The notes beneath the pieces were generated by a model that did not search any database, was not told where the DNA came from, and was given only the letters and a program-made list of their open reading frames with translations. Source: Enterococcus malodoratus ATCC 43197 (GTDB lineage Bacteria > Bacillota > Bacilli > Lactobacillales > Enterococcaceae). Taken from it: a DNA stretch of 64,000 nucleotides. Positions 32,521-42,075 of this stretch are shown here, piece after piece; the first letter of the stretch is position 1, and every line of letters begins with the position of its first letter. The position numbers and the translations under genes were made by a program. Location: NCBI RefSeq assembly GCF_000407185.1, contig NZ_KE136481.1, positions 699,136-763,135 of the forward strand. The letters run 5' to 3'.

Positions 32521-33159
32521 TTACTTAATTTTTTTAACCAATGTTTGTAAAATCTGCTTCATCTTTTCTCCGTTATCTTCCATGATTACTTTCTCAGAAA
32601 GAATGAAGGAACCGCCTACTCCAATCACATGAGGGTTATCAAGGTACTCCACAAAGTTTTCCTCGTTGATCCCACCCGTTGGCAAGAACTTTATATCATA
32701 GAAAGGCCCACTTAGTGCATTGATTGCCTTGAGCCCTCCATAAATATCCGCCGGGAAAAACTTCACAACATTGATCCCATACTCTGCTGCCGATTGGATA
32801 TCTCTCGGTGTTGCGGTCCCAGGAAAGACTGGCATTTCTTGTTCTAAACAATACTCAATCACTGACGGAACGACTGCTGGAGAAACAACAAATTGTGCAC
32901 CATTTTCAACAGCAATCTTTGCTTCTGCTAGTGTTCGAACAGTGCCAGCTCCTACCATTAATTTACCGGATTCCGACAACCGTTTGATCGCTTCAGCAGC
33001 CAAATCACTGCGGAAAGTTACTTCGATCAATGGAACATCATTTTCTAATAAAATCTCTTCTACTTTAGCTAGATAATCTAAATCCGTTGCTGTGTACAGC
33101 GGTAAAAGTTTTGTTTGCGCTAGTTGTTCATAGACTTTATGCTTTATATTTACTGGCAT
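32521..33159 (-). CDS. eda: KDPG/KHG aldolase
   Basis: A 212-residue class I aldolase of the Eda family. It would cleave 2-keto-3-deoxy-6-phosphogluconate to pyruvate and glyceraldehyde 3-phosphate. The motifs are VPLIEVTFRS (residues ~39-48), GAGTVRTLAEA (~70), FPGTATPRDI (~112) and VVKFFPAD (~131), which contains the Schiff-base Lys. PTGGINEEN binds phosphate. It is the last gene of the operon, downstream of uxuA. Confidence 0.92.
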   Translation of the reverse strand: MPVNIKHKVYEQLAQTKLLPLYTATDLDYLAKVEEILLENDVPLIEVTFRSDLAAEAIKRLSESGKLMVGAGTVRTLAEAKIAVENGAQFVVSPAVVPSVIEYCLEQEMPVFPGTATPRDIQSAAEYGINVVKFFPADIYGGLKAINALSGPFYDIKFLPTGGINEENFVEYLDNPHVIGVGGSFILSEKVIMEDNGEKMKQILQTLVKKIK

Positions 33160-33168
33160 CTTTTTCGC

Positions 33169-34254
33169 TCACTTTCCGCTAGATGTTTCATTTTTACTTT
33201 TAGTAATTGCTTCATGCAGGCCTTGCATATAAGTAATTCCCATCGCTCGATCATATAAACCATACCCCGGTCTCGCTACTTCTCCCCAAAGTGTCCGACC
33301 GTGATCTGGACGGATCACACCATCAAAACCGACTTCGATTAAAGCTTCCATGATCGCGTACATATCAAGTGATCCTTCTGTAGATAAATGAGCAGTTTCT
33401 TTGAATTTGCGATAACCTAAAAACTCAACATTACGAAAATGCACGAAGTTGATTCGATCGCCTATGGCATGAACTATTTCCACCATGTCATTGTCTGGGT
33501 CTGCCCCCAATGCACCAGTACACAAAGTTACACCATTACAAGGTGAATCTACCATGCTGGTAATCCTTTTTAAATCCTCTAAGTTTTTCGTGATTCGTGG
33601 GAATCCGAAAATTTCCCAAGGTGGATCATCCGGATGAATTCCCATTTTCATATCTGTTTCTTCACAAACAGGAATAATTTTTTCAAGAAAATACTGTAAG
33701 TTATCAAACAGAACTTCTTCTGTTACACCTTCATACATTTCAACTAGCGAATTGAATTTACTCAAACGCTCTTCTTCCCAGCCAGAAAGTTGGAACCCTT
33801 TGGATTGACTGCTGATCAATTTGTACATATCGCCTGGTTCCATGTTATCTACGACTGCTTGATCGTATAGCAAAGCCAGACTGCCGTCTTCATTTTCATA
33901 GTTCAACGTAGTCTTTGCCCAACCAAAAATTGGTTTGAAGCTGTAGCAAATCATATGAACACCACACTCAGATAAATTTCTGATTGTTTGAATGTAGTTA
34001 TTGATATAGTGATCTCGTTCTGCTGTGCCGGCCTTGATTGCATCATGAACCGCAACACTTTCAATTCCTAATAGTTCCAATTTATCTTTTTCAATTGATT
34101 CCTTCAGTTCACGGATCTCAGAAACTTCCCAAACGTCGCCCGGAAGTTTATTCAGTAATGTTCCAACAATTCCGTTGATTCCCGGAATTTGTCGGATATT
34201 ATTTAAGGAAATGGAGTCACCTTTCTCTCCATACCATCTAAAGCCCCACTTCAT
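33169..34254 (-). CDS. uxuA: Mannonate dehydratase
   Basis: A 361-residue TIM-barrel enzyme that converts D-mannonate to 2-keto-3-deoxygluconate in hexuronate breakdown. It begins MKWGFRWYGEKGDSISLNNIRQIPG, the UxuA signature, and contains KMGIHPDDPP and DRINFVHFRNV with conserved His residues for metal binding. Length is normal. It lies between the PTS EIIA gene and eda. Its KDG product needs a kinase before Eda can act, and no kinase is visible here. Confidence 0.94.
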   Translation of the reverse strand: MKWGFRWYGEKGDSISLNNIRQIPGINGIVGTLLNKLPGDVWEVSEIRELKESIEKDKLELLGIESVAVHDAIKAGTAERDHYINNYIQTIRNLSECGVHMICYSFKPIFGWAKTTLNYENEDGSLALLYDQAVVDNMEPGDMYKLISSQSKGFQLSGWEEERLSKFNSLVEMYEGVTEEVLFDNLQYFLEKIIPVCEETDMKMGIHPDDPPWEIFGFPRITKNLEDLKRITSMVDSPCNGVTLCTGALGADPDNDMVEIVHAIGDRINFVHFRNVEFLGYRKFKETAHLSTEGSLDMYAIMEALIEVGFDGVIRPDHGRTLWGEVARPGYGLYDRAMGITYMQGLHEAITKSKNETSSGK

Positions 34255-34326
34255 TAAGTTTAGTCTCCTATTCTTGTTTAAATTGTGCGATTTTTAATAA
34301 CGCGAAAATCCACTGATTTCTACTTC

Positions 34327-34770
34327 TTAGAAATCATCTTCATTATCTTCTTCTTCAACCTTTGAGATGTGCCAAATATCCAGACTGTCAGCACCTTGCG
34401 CTAGTATGGCTGGTGCTGTTTCTTCAACTGGCGTACTCAAAATTTGATGATTGATCGTTTCTAACAACATCGGTAAATTTACGCCGCCGATCACATAAAC
34501 ATTTGCTTGAAGCTCCGGTTCTAAACTGTTCGTAATCAAAACTGATTGATTGTATGGACTAGCACTTACTAAATCAGTCAGCACAATCACGCCTGCCCCT
34601 TTATCTACTTCTTTAACAGCCGCTTCAATTTGCTTTCCTAATTCTTGAACATCATCACCAGGATTTAAATTGACCGTGGCAATATTGTTCGTTGTACCAA
34701 CGATCACCTCCGCGGCATCTTTCAAGCCATCACTTAGCTTTCCATGTGTAGCAATAACGATTCCTAACAT
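34327..34770 (-). CDS. PTS mannose-family EIIA component
   Basis: A 147-residue EIIA of the mannose/sorbose family. [16 protein letters not shown] holds the phosphorylated His at residue 9 or 10. ATG 34770 has GGAGGGAACT upstream; the longer frame to 34,791 is less likely. The last ~20 residues are acidic. It receives phosphate from HPr and passes it to EIIB. Confidence 0.9.
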   Translation of the reverse strand: MLGIVIATHGKLSDGLKDAAEVIVGTTNNIATVNLNPGDDVQELGKQIEAAVKEVDKGAGVIVLTDLVSASPYNQSVLITNSLEPELQANVYVIGGVNLPMLLETINHQILSTPVEETAPAILAQGADSLDIWHISKVEEEDNEDDF

Positions 34771-34787
34771 AGTTCCCTCCACTTCTG

Positions 34788-35660
34788 TCACTGAAACAAA
34801 TCCGTTACAGCAGCAATATTTTCCATGTTCAACTGTTTCTCTTTTAAATCAGCGGAATTTAAGTAAAAAGCAGCGCTATCTGAATCTCTTCTTGCACTAA
34901 AAAGATAGCTCACCTTTTGCTCCGCTGCTTGATAATCGATATTTTTATGATCTTCACTACTCTTCGGCGATTCGCCCACAAGATGTAATGGAGCCGATGC
35001 ACCGACACTGTCTAAATAATAAATTTTGCAGTTCGTATTCACTTGCTTTTGCAGCTCGTCCAACCCTTGAGTCCCATAACTTCCCTCATCTAGAAAAGCA
35101 TAGGCTACTTTGGGTTGATTGTTCTCCCCAATCATTTTCAACATCGCTAAGATCGATGATGTATTTCTAACCAGCGTTTTTCGATTAGATAGGCCTTTGG
35201 TCACTTTTCCTAACAAGGCAAAATAACCTGCATAAACGGCCATGATGCCCAATGTACTAAGCGAGTTAAGTTGGAACGAGTTTGCCGAAAATCGCATATA
35301 AATCAACGTCCCGATGATTCCAAAAAGAATCGCCAAAATCGTACTAGCCAAAATAAATTTGGTCGTCTTTTGAGCCTGATCCTTGCGATCGAATAACTGG
35401 TAAGAACCAAAACTTTCAGGAGGAGTATCATAGAAAGTACAAATCACACGATCCGCCTGCTGGATATTCCCGACGTAGACATTTCGAGCGGCGTATTTCT
35501 TTTTTTGGTTGTACTCGATTACTTGAACGTCTTCGCGCATCTTAACGATATCCGTTACTAAAGCAGCGAGAAATTTTTTCTTGCTCTTTTCTGTCCGACG
35601 CAAGCGATAAACGTATTGGTAACGAAATAGCCAGTCTTTAAAGATCTCTGTTTGCTCCAT
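34788..35660 (-). CDS. Membrane protein inside the PTS operon, degenerate M28-peptidase-like
   Basis: A 290-residue protein. Two hydrophobic segments lie at about residues 102-120 and 132-150. The flanking soluble parts contain [15 protein letters not shown] and [18 protein letters not shown], which recall the Glu-Glu-xGlyxxGly and Asp segments of M28 aminopeptidases. Several expected metal ligands are not obvious, so it may be a non-catalytic relative. It sits between EIIB and EIIA, an unusual place, and its stop lies just before the EIIA start. Confidence 0.55.
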   Translation of the reverse strand: MEQTEIFKDWLFRYQYVYRLRRTEKSKKKFLAALVTDIVKMREDVQVIEYNQKKKYAARNVYVGNIQQADRVICTFYDTPPESFGSYQLFDRKDQAQKTTKFILASTILAILFGIIGTLIYMRFSANSFQLNSLSTLGIMAVYAGYFALLGKVTKGLSNRKTLVRNTSSILAMLKMIGENNQPKVAYAFLDEGSYGTQGLDELQKQVNTNCKIYYLDSVGASAPLHLVGESPKSSEDHKNIDYQAAEQKVSYLFSARRDSDSAAFYLNSADLKEKQLNMENIAAVTDLFQ

Positions 35661-35694
35661 CTACACTCTCTCCTGTTCTTTTAGTTAATGAATC

Positions 35695-36201
35695 TTATAA
35701 CCCAAATTGTTTTAAAACGTCTTTCAAACTGGATTTCGGTGCAGAAGGTGTTGCCTGGAAATAAATATCTTCGACGCCATAATTTTCATTCATATCTTTT
35801 AACTTTTCTGCATCTGCTTTGTTCAAATAAACCGATTTAGTAACTAACAAATCTTTTTCTGGATCTTTTTGAGCGATGCCGCCAATATTTAGTTCTTTCA
35901 TCGGTACCCCGTGCTTCACTAAATCGTAGATGACACTCACTGTTTTCGTAATCAAAATACAGTTATATTCTTTAAAATTGAACTCATCCCAATAGAATTT
36001 AGCTTTATCAGGAGTGATCACGATCGTTTTCTGACCTGTCCGACTACCCGCATTCTTATATAAATCACGCATGAATTTGTCTTTTGCAACTACTTCATCC
36101 ACTACGAAGATTGAGTTAACTCCGCTTTTTTGTGATAAGGTCATCATTACTTGTCCGTGGATCAAACGTTCATCCACACGCGCTAAATTAATTACGCCCA
36201 T
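35695..36201 (-). CDS. PTS mannose-family EIIB component
   Basis: A 168-residue EIIB of the mannose/sorbose family. VDERLIHGQVMM holds the phosphorylated His at about residue 15. It accepts phosphate from EIIA and transfers it to the incoming sugar. The C-terminal tail (SAPKSSLKDVLKQFGL) is slightly longer than usual. Neighbours are the other subunits of the same transporter. Confidence 0.92.
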   Translation of the reverse strand: MGVINLARVDERLIHGQVMMTLSQKSGVNSIFVVDEVVAKDKFMRDLYKNAGSRTGQKTIVITPDKAKFYWDEFNFKEYNCILITKTVSVIYDLVKHGVPMKELNIGGIAQKDPEKDLLVTKSVYLNKADAEKLKDMNENYGVEDIYFQATPSAPKSSLKDVLKQFGL

Positions 36202-36223
36202 TTAAAACACTTCCTTTTCTAAT

Positions 36224-37093
36224 TTATAAGATTCCAATTCCGGCTAAAACAATTAAGATCAATGTCAGCCAAAGCAACGCTTGAGTAACTTTTAGGCCTT
36301 TTTTGGTGTAGAACCAATAAACACCCATAACGACTACTAACGGTAAAATACCAGGTACGATCTGATCGAGTATTTCTTGAATAACGAATTTCCGACCCGA
36401 GATCGCAAATTTTAGTGTCGACTCGACTTTTACATAGTTGCCGGCCAATATTCCCATCATGAACAGACCCAATACGGAAAGTGCTTCAATCGCTGTTTGA
36501 ACTCCAGTACTTTGCATCAATCCAGTAGCGTTTCGTCCCATTGTGAATGATTGTCTAGCGAAAAATACGCCCAGTGCCGCTTGGTAAATTGCGAAGCAAA
36601 CAAATGGGAACAACGCGCCTAAAGCACTTCCTTGTTGTGCCCAGGGAACAGCGATCGCAATGAAAATATATTGAACAGTTCCAGAATCAATCGCATCCCC
36701 GATTCCGGCCAAGGCTCCCATTAAACCAGCCTTCGTGTTATACATCAAATCATCTTGCATCAAGATTTCTTTTTTCTCGTATTCTTCTTGTGCCCGTTGT
36801 TGTTCCATTGATGACATTAAACCAGTTATGACACCACCGCCCCAGCTCAACTGTGTATTGAAAAATAGTAATTGACGCTTGTAGGCTGCTTTTAAGGAAT
36901 CGTCATCTTTATATAATTTCTTCAAAATCGGCATCATCGCATAAAGTAGTGATGGTGCTAAGTAGCGTTCAAATGAATGTGGGATCTCATTGGCGAAATG
37001 CCATCTCAGATACGCCTTGGTGACATCTTTGCTGGTAATTTCTTCAGGTGCTAAATTTTTATCTACTGTTTGATTGGTTGATACTTCAGTCAT
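36224..37093 (-). CDS. PTS mannose-family EIID component
   Basis: A 289-residue membrane subunit starting at ATG 37093 behind GAGGAGGG. The conserved LQLSWGG-like block appears as FFNTQLSWGGGVITGLMSSMEQQ, and GALAGIGDAIDSG is the EIID signature. C-terminal hydrophobic segments anchor it with EIIC to form the channel. Confidence 0.93.
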   Translation of the reverse strand: MTEVSTNQTVDKNLAPEEITSKDVTKAYLRWHFANEIPHSFERYLAPSLLYAMMPILKKLYKDDDSLKAAYKRQLLFFNTQLSWGGGVITGLMSSMEQQRAQEEYEKKEILMQDDLMYNTKAGLMGALAGIGDAIDSGTVQYIFIAIAVPWAQQGSALGALFPFVCFAIYQAALGVFFARQSFTMGRNATGLMQSTGVQTAIEALSVLGLFMMGILAGNYVKVESTLKFAISGRKFVIQEILDQIVPGILPLVVVMGVYWFYTKKGLKVTQALLWLTLILIVLAGIGIL

Positions 37094-37119
37094 GTTTTTT
37101 CCCTCCTCGTGGTATTTCA

Positions 37120-37962
37120 TTAAAATCCATCATCATAATCATCGTCATCATCAAAGGTTGCACCGGAACTCGATCCTGCCGATTCGGCAGCTGGAGCTGT
37201 TCCTTTGCCTTTTTGCGATTGAACGAAGATCAAAGCGATCAAGATGCCAAAGATCGCATAAGTAACCATTGTGATTTCAAGAGATTTCAAGACAACACTC
37301 ATAAAATAAGCAAGGAAGAAAAAGACCATGTAATCTTTTCGACCAATAACATATACTGTAGTCGCAATACCGATAGCAGCTAACCCTCCGCCGACTACTT
37401 CAAGGATATGAATGACTACCGTTCCTTCTAAAGCGTTGATAACGTCCGCAATGATTGGTGCACCCAAGAAGAGAGCAATAAATACTAATGGAACAAATAG
37501 AACAAATGAAGCAATCGTTGGGTATAAAATAATCGAGCGTTTCATCGCCTTTGCGTTCAAGTCTTCAACCGCTTTATCTGTATACTTTCCTAAGAATGTA
37601 TTAATGAAGAAACGGAATTGGTATAAGTAGCTTCCTAGCAATCCAACGGGCACAGCCACCGCGATCGCAGCTTCCGGTTTTAAATTCCCTAACAATGCTA
37701 CTGGAACGGCAATTGCCGCAGCGATTGACGGTTCCGCCGGCATCGATCCGCCTGGCGAGAAAACACCCATATAAATCATTTGCAAAGCCGCAGTAACGAT
37801 CATCGCCTGGGCAACATCCCCCATAATAATTCCGACAACCAAACCTGTCATAAGTGGTGAAAAACGTAGCGTTAGGGTTGCGCCCCCTCCTAGCCACCTT
37901 GACATTACCGCAGCGACCCATAAAGCAATTAACAGACTCTGCATTACACTTAAAGTATCCAT
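37120..37962 (-). CDS. PTS mannose/sorbose-family EIIC component
   Basis: A 280-residue multi-pass permease subunit. MSRWLGGGATLTLRFSPLMTGLVVGIIMGD near the N-terminus and FSPGGSMPAEPSIAAAIAVPVALLG are family hallmarks. An unusual acidic tail of eight Asp among the last eleven residues (DDDDDYDDGF) ends the protein. It overlaps by one base the longer reading of EIID. Confidence 0.93.
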   Translation of the reverse strand: MDTLSVMQSLLIALWVAAVMSRWLGGGATLTLRFSPLMTGLVVGIIMGDVAQAMIVTAALQMIYMGVFSPGGSMPAEPSIAAAIAVPVALLGNLKPEAAIAVAVPVGLLGSYLYQFRFFINTFLGKYTDKAVEDLNAKAMKRSIILYPTIASFVLFVPLVFIALFLGAPIIADVINALEGTVVIHILEVVGGGLAAIGIATTVYVIGRKDYMVFFFLAYFMSVVLKSLEITMVTYAIFGILIALIFVQSQKGKGTAPAAESAGSSSGATFDDDDDYDDGF

Positions 37963-37999
37963 AAGTTCCTCCTAATTCGTATTCCTATAATTAATTTTT

Positions 38000-39103
38000 C
38001 TAACGCTCATTAATATAATTCTCTAGTTCAAAAATTGATTCCTTCAATAAATCGACTGTAATTGGAATCGGCAGCAGATGAACCTTTTCTTTTGAATCAA
38101 TAAATGCAACGATTTGATCAATGACGGCCTCATCTTCTGGCAAAATATTCATTCGTTTTAGCGAGGTTGGCAATTCTAGCTCTTGATAAAAAGGAATCAA
38201 CGCGTCAATTTGTGTCCACTTTTTTTCAACCGCTAACTGATAAAAAATGCCATAAGCGACTTTCTCACCATGCAGGAAATTATGACTCTCAGGAATGAAC
38301 TTGCTCATCCCGTCATGCATGGCATGAGCGATCGCGTTTCTAGCGTACTTATCACCTAAACCACCTACTAGGCCGGCGACTGCGAAAATAATTTCTGATA
38401 AATGAATAAATTCTTCCGTTGCTACGCCAGCTTTCATATCAGCGATTGCTTTAGCTGAATTGTTCAAAATGGCTGTTTTACAAAGTTCGGAAGTATATCC
38501 GGCCAATTGTAAGAAAGGCTCATTTTTTAAATGTTCTTGCTGCAAAATCGCATCTGATTCGTACCATTTTGCAATAGTATCTGCTAAGCCTGCGATAAAA
38601 TAGTTAATGGGGGCATCAACAACGAGCTCAGGATCAGTGATGAAAAATGCCGCTTGCCGTAAGAAATGTTCACTTTTACCTTCTGATTCTCCACTTTCCT
38701 TATACATCACCGAAAGCGGCGTCCAAGGTGCACAATTGCTGGCCAATGTGGGAATTACTCCGAAATTCACGTTTAGTGTATGAGCAGCATAACCAACTAG
38801 ATCTGTCAGTTTTCCGCCACCAACACCAATGATAAAATCAATCTGATTTTCTTTGACCGCTTCAGCAATTCGTTCTGCACCATAGTAGCTGCATTCGCCG
38901 GTGTATCGCAGATACTGAAAAGCGAACTCTTGATGATTTAGAAAATCCAGATAAGGTTTGGCCTTTTCAAATGAAACTTGACCATGAACGATTAAAACAT
39001 TTTTCGCCGAAAACTCTTGCAATACCTCCGGCACGAACTCGATCGCACCAACGTGATACCGATAAAACTGCGGCCCCACTTTGACCTTCAAATCGGTTAA
39101 CAT
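38000..39103 (-). CDS. Iron-containing / glycerol-dehydrogenase-like oxidoreductase
   Basis: A 367-residue protein of the iron-containing alcohol dehydrogenase superfamily, GldA branch. IIGVGGGKLTDLVGYAAH (residues ~92-110) is the NAD loop, and the metal site is represented by AIAHAMHDGMS and HGEKVAYG. Gene context suggests it reduces or oxidises a sugar-acid intermediate; one possibility is that it supplies the fructuronate or uronate reductase step missing from the operon. Confidence 0.8.
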   Translation of the reverse strand: MLTDLKVKVGPQFYRYHVGAIEFVPEVLQEFSAKNVLIVHGQVSFEKAKPYLDFLNHQEFAFQYLRYTGECSYYGAERIAEAVKENQIDFIIGVGGGKLTDLVGYAAHTLNVNFGVIPTLASNCAPWTPLSVMYKESGESEGKSEHFLRQAAFFITDPELVVDAPINYFIAGLADTIAKWYESDAILQQEHLKNEPFLQLAGYTSELCKTAILNNSAKAIADMKAGVATEEFIHLSEIIFAVAGLVGGLGDKYARNAIAHAMHDGMSKFIPESHNFLHGEKVAYGIFYQLAVEKKWTQIDALIPFYQELELPTSLKRMNILPEDEAVIDQIVAFIDSKEKVHLLPIPITVDLLKESIFELENYINER

Positions 39104-39134
39104 TGATTTCCTCCTCTCAAGCTGAGATCATTCT

Positions 39135-40133
39135 TTAGCTGACACATTTGCTTTGTGGTTGAACCGAACGTTCTGGGACTTTTCCCGCAACAACATCTTC
39201 AACATCACGAAGACATTTCGCACCCATCTCCTGTAAGCATTCCATAGTGTACGCAGAAGTATGCGGGGTCATAACGACATTAGTGAAGGCTAGATAAGGA
39301 TGGTTCTTCCGTCCTGGTTCTTCTTCCAGCACATCCGTTGCTATACCAGCGATTTTTCCAGATTTTAAAGCGTTGACGATGGCCTCTTCATCAAGTAATG
39401 CTCCGCGAGCACTATTAGATAGATAAACATTGTCTTTCATCTGCGCGATTTCTTCAGTAGAGATCATGTGGTAATTTTCTTCATTCAGGCTGGCGCAAAG
39501 GCAGATGATATCTGATTCTTTTAATAGCTGCGGCAAGTCGACTTTTTTTGCCCCGTAGCTTTCGATATGCAAAGCTGATTTATAAGGATCGTATGCTAAA
39601 ACATTACAGCGAAAACCATTTCTCAGCGTTTCAACTACGCAGCTCCCAGTATTACCAACACCGACAACACCGACTGTTTTGTTAAACAATGTTCGACCAA
39701 CAAAATTAGCACGATCTTCCCAACTATCATTCTTAACACTCAAATCCGCTTCTACTGTTTTCCTTAAGAGTGCTAATAAATTTGTGATATTATTTTCCGC
39801 CACAGCATCTCGCTCAACTAAAGCCGGAATGATTGAGACCAGTGTGTCATGCTTGCGTGCTGCTTCAAGATCAATATTGTTGTAACCAATGCCATGTCTC
39901 GTAATTAAGATAAGTTCATCCTTATAATCAAAAAATTCTGGAGTAAAAAATGGTGTGACACTTGCAATAATGATATTGTAGCCTGCTAATAACTCCGCTA
40001 ATTCGCGTCCGCCGATTTCTCCATCAACTGTAAACGAACGAACCTCGCCGATTTTTTCAAGTCGCTCCAATTGGTCATGGAAAATTTTTCCGAAACTACT
40101 TGAATTTACAATCGCAATCTTGTATTTTTTCAT
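39135..40133 (-). CDS. D-2-hydroxyacid dehydrogenase family protein
   Basis: A 332-residue NAD-dependent enzyme. GVVGVGNTGSCVVETL (residues ~164-179) is the nucleotide site, the catalytic Arg lies in LSNSARGALLDEEA, and the His in MTPHTSAYTMEC. It is the first gene of the sugar-acid operon, divergent from the RpiR regulator. It probably acts on a 2-keto or 2-hydroxy sugar acid. The C-terminus (SVQPQSKCVS) is unusual. Confidence 0.85.
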   Translation of the reverse strand: MKKYKIAIVNSSSFGKIFHDQLERLEKIGEVRSFTVDGEIGGRELAELLAGYNIIIASVTPFFTPEFFDYKDELILITRHGIGYNNIDLEAARKHDTLVSIIPALVERDAVAENNITNLLALLRKTVEADLSVKNDSWEDRANFVGRTLFNKTVGVVGVGNTGSCVVETLRNGFRCNVLAYDPYKSALHIESYGAKKVDLPQLLKESDIICLCASLNEENYHMISTEEIAQMKDNVYLSNSARGALLDEEAIVNALKSGKIAGIATDVLEEEPGRKNHPYLAFTNVVMTPHTSAYTMECLQEMGAKCLRDVEDVVAGKVPERSVQPQSKCVS

Positions 40134-40321
40134 CCCAAATGCTCCTTTTTGTCTTGCCTTATTGCCAATAATTATCGAATACCTTTTTGTTCAATCCATT
40201 AACTAGATTATTCACTCCTCAGATCATTCACTCCTTCTCACAAAAAAACAAACGTCCTGCAGCACGAGCACTATTATAGAAACCGATTTCTGATAGCGCA
40301 TTCAATCTTATAACTTTATTA

Positions 40322-40375
40322 TACAAAAAAATATTTTTTTGTAAATAGAAAAAAGAAAAAAATATTTTTGTTGAT
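40322..40375. promoter_or_regulatory. Paired palindromes between the operon and its RpiR regulator
   Basis: ACAAAAAAATATTTTTTTGT (40323-40342) is a perfect palindrome. GAAAAAAATATTTTTGTT (40355-40372) is a near copy 13 bases later. They lie between divergent promoters, where an RpiR dimer would be expected to bind. A plus-strand TTGATT with TATCTT at 17 bases follows. Confidence 0.6.
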
Positions 40376-40436
40376 TTTTTTTTGATTACCTAGTATCTTA
40401 TGAATTATAAGATTATTGGATAAAGGAGGATTGCAG

Positions 40437-41285
40437 ATGTCTAGCCCAATTCACTTACAAATCAAATCACTGTACAAAGATTTTAGCCCGAAAGAACAGG
40501 CTATTGCCGATTACATATTAGAGAACCCTAGTAAAGTAAGTCATGGTTCCATTAGTGATCTTGCTTCCGAGCTGGGGATCGCTGACTCAACGTTCTTTCA
40601 ATTTACGAAAACGTTGGGTTTTAATGGATTTAAAGATTTTAAGATGGCTTTATTGAAGCAAGAAAATGACTTAACTGCTATTACAGTTCATGAAAATGTG
40701 CAAAAAAACGATTCCGAGTTAGTCATGGCTCAGAAAGTTTTCGATTCGAATATGACGACATTGACGGACACTCGTAAATTATTGAAAGAGGAAGATTTGA
40801 AAAAGGCCGTAACAATGATCTCAGAATCCAGACGCCTTTATTTCTTCGGCGTGGGTGGTTCAGAAATTGTTGCGACCGATGCTTACCATAAATTTTTACG
40901 TTCTCCGATTCCTGTTGGTCATAGCACGGACTACCATATACAATTAATGGAAGCTTCTCTGCTGACAGAAGAGGATTGCGCGCTGTTTATTTCTCATTCA
41001 GGGAAATCCAAAGAGACTATTCATATCGCCGAAGCTGTCAAAAAAGCAGGAACAAAAGTAATCGTGGTAACCAGCCAAGCCAACTCTCCTCTAGCAAAAT
41101 TAGGAGATGTAGTTTTCATCTCCATTTCTGAAGAAATTGAGTTTCGCTCCGAAGCCTTGGCATCACGAATCGCTCAATTAAGTATTATTGATTCGCTTTA
41201 TGTCATCTTGATGTTCCGAAACCGGAACAATGCACAAGATACTATTTCAAAAGTTCGAAAAGTAATATTGAAACAAAAAGAATAA
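40437..41285 (+). CDS. RpiR/MurR-family transcriptional regulator
   Basis: A 282-residue regulator starting at ATG 40437 behind AAAGGAGG. The N-terminal helix-turn-helix (GSISDLASELGIADSTFFQFTKTLGFNGFKDFK, residues ~36-68) is followed by a SIS sugar-phosphate domain (RLYFFGVGGSEIVATDAY and LFISHSGKSKETIHIAEA). It likely senses a phosphorylated sugar acid and controls the divergent operon. Confidence 0.9.
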   Translation: MSSPIHLQIKSLYKDFSPKEQAIADYILENPSKVSHGSISDLASELGIADSTFFQFTKTLGFNGFKDFKMALLKQENDLTAITVHENVQKNDSELVMAQKVFDSNMTTLTDTRKLLKEEDLKKAVTMISESRRLYFFGVGGSEIVATDAYHKFLRSPIPVGHSTDYHIQLMEASLLTEEDCALFISHSGKSKETIHIAEAVKKAGTKVIVVTSQANSPLAKLGDVVFISISEEIEFRSEALASRIAQLSIIDSLYVILMFRNRNNAQDTISKVRKVILKQKE

Positions 41286-41306
41286 CTAAATCTGATTTAA
41301 AAACAA

Positions 41307-41362
41307 AAGCTCCTCTTTGATTCGTATGGAAATATCCAGACAAATCAAAGAGGAGCTTTTTT
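41307..41362. terminator. Terminator after the RpiR gene
   Basis: AAAGCTCCTCTTTGAT...ATCAAAGAGGAGCTTTTTTT, a stem of about 15 pairs. Confidence 0.85.
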
Positions 41363-41385
41363 TCTGTTGAGTTGGCAGCCACCAC

Positions 41386-42051
41386 TTATAAAATATATTG
41401 AAAAATCAGATAGTAATGGCAGGCAGCACCCGCTAATACGAAAAGGTGGAATAGTTCATGATTGCCAAATGCAGGCAAATGAAATTGACATTTTGGAGAA
41501 GCATAAATGAACGCTCCGACCGAATATAAGATCCCACTGGAAAATAACCAAACAATTGCCGTAAACGGCAAGCTTTGAGAAAGTGGTTTGATCAATAAAA
41601 CAATTCCCCAACCCATGAGTAAATAGACAACTGCACTAAACCATTTCGAATCTTTAAACCAAAAGATTTTTCCAATGACTCCTACTACCGCTAATGACCA
41701 AACCATAATCAGACAGACCCAGCCTAGCAGTCCTTTTAATACCAGCAAGCAAATTGGCGTGTAACTTCCGGCGATTAAGCAAAAAACCATTGAATGATCG
41801 ATCTTCCTCAGAACCCTATGAACCTTTGGTGAGATATAAAAAATATGGAAAATCGTTGATGCCGAAAACAATAAAATCAAACTTGCTCCATAAATACAAA
41901 ATGAAACTAACTTGATTGGGGCTGCATCCTGTTTGACTGATACTAAAATTAAGAGAACTGTTCCGCCAATTGAAAGCAGAGTTCCCCAAAAATGCAATAA
42001 CCCACTAGTGACACTTTCTGCACTGCAATAGAACTGCTTTTTCTCCATCAT
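41386..42051 (-). CDS. Hemolysin III / TrhA-type membrane protein
   Basis: A 221-residue protein with seven hydrophobic segments. The PAQR-type motifs are SASTIFHIFYISP (near residue 63), IDHSMVFCLIAGSYTP (~85) and NHELFHLFVLAGAACHYY at the C-terminus, which supply the conserved His/Asp/Ser residues. It probably has a membrane-lipid or envelope role. The hemolysin name is historical. Confidence 0.88.
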   Translation of the reverse strand: MMEKKQFYCSAESVTSGLLHFWGTLLSIGGTVLLILVSVKQDAAPIKLVSFCIYGASLILLFSASTIFHIFYISPKVHRVLRKIDHSMVFCLIAGSYTPICLLVLKGLLGWVCLIMVWSLAVVGVIGKIFWFKDSKWFSAVVYLLMGWGIVLLIKPLSQSLPFTAIVWLFSSGILYSVGAFIYASPKCQFHLPAFGNHELFHLFVLAGAACHYYLIFQYIL

Positions 42052-42075
42052 ATCCCCTCCATTTTTTTCTACTCG

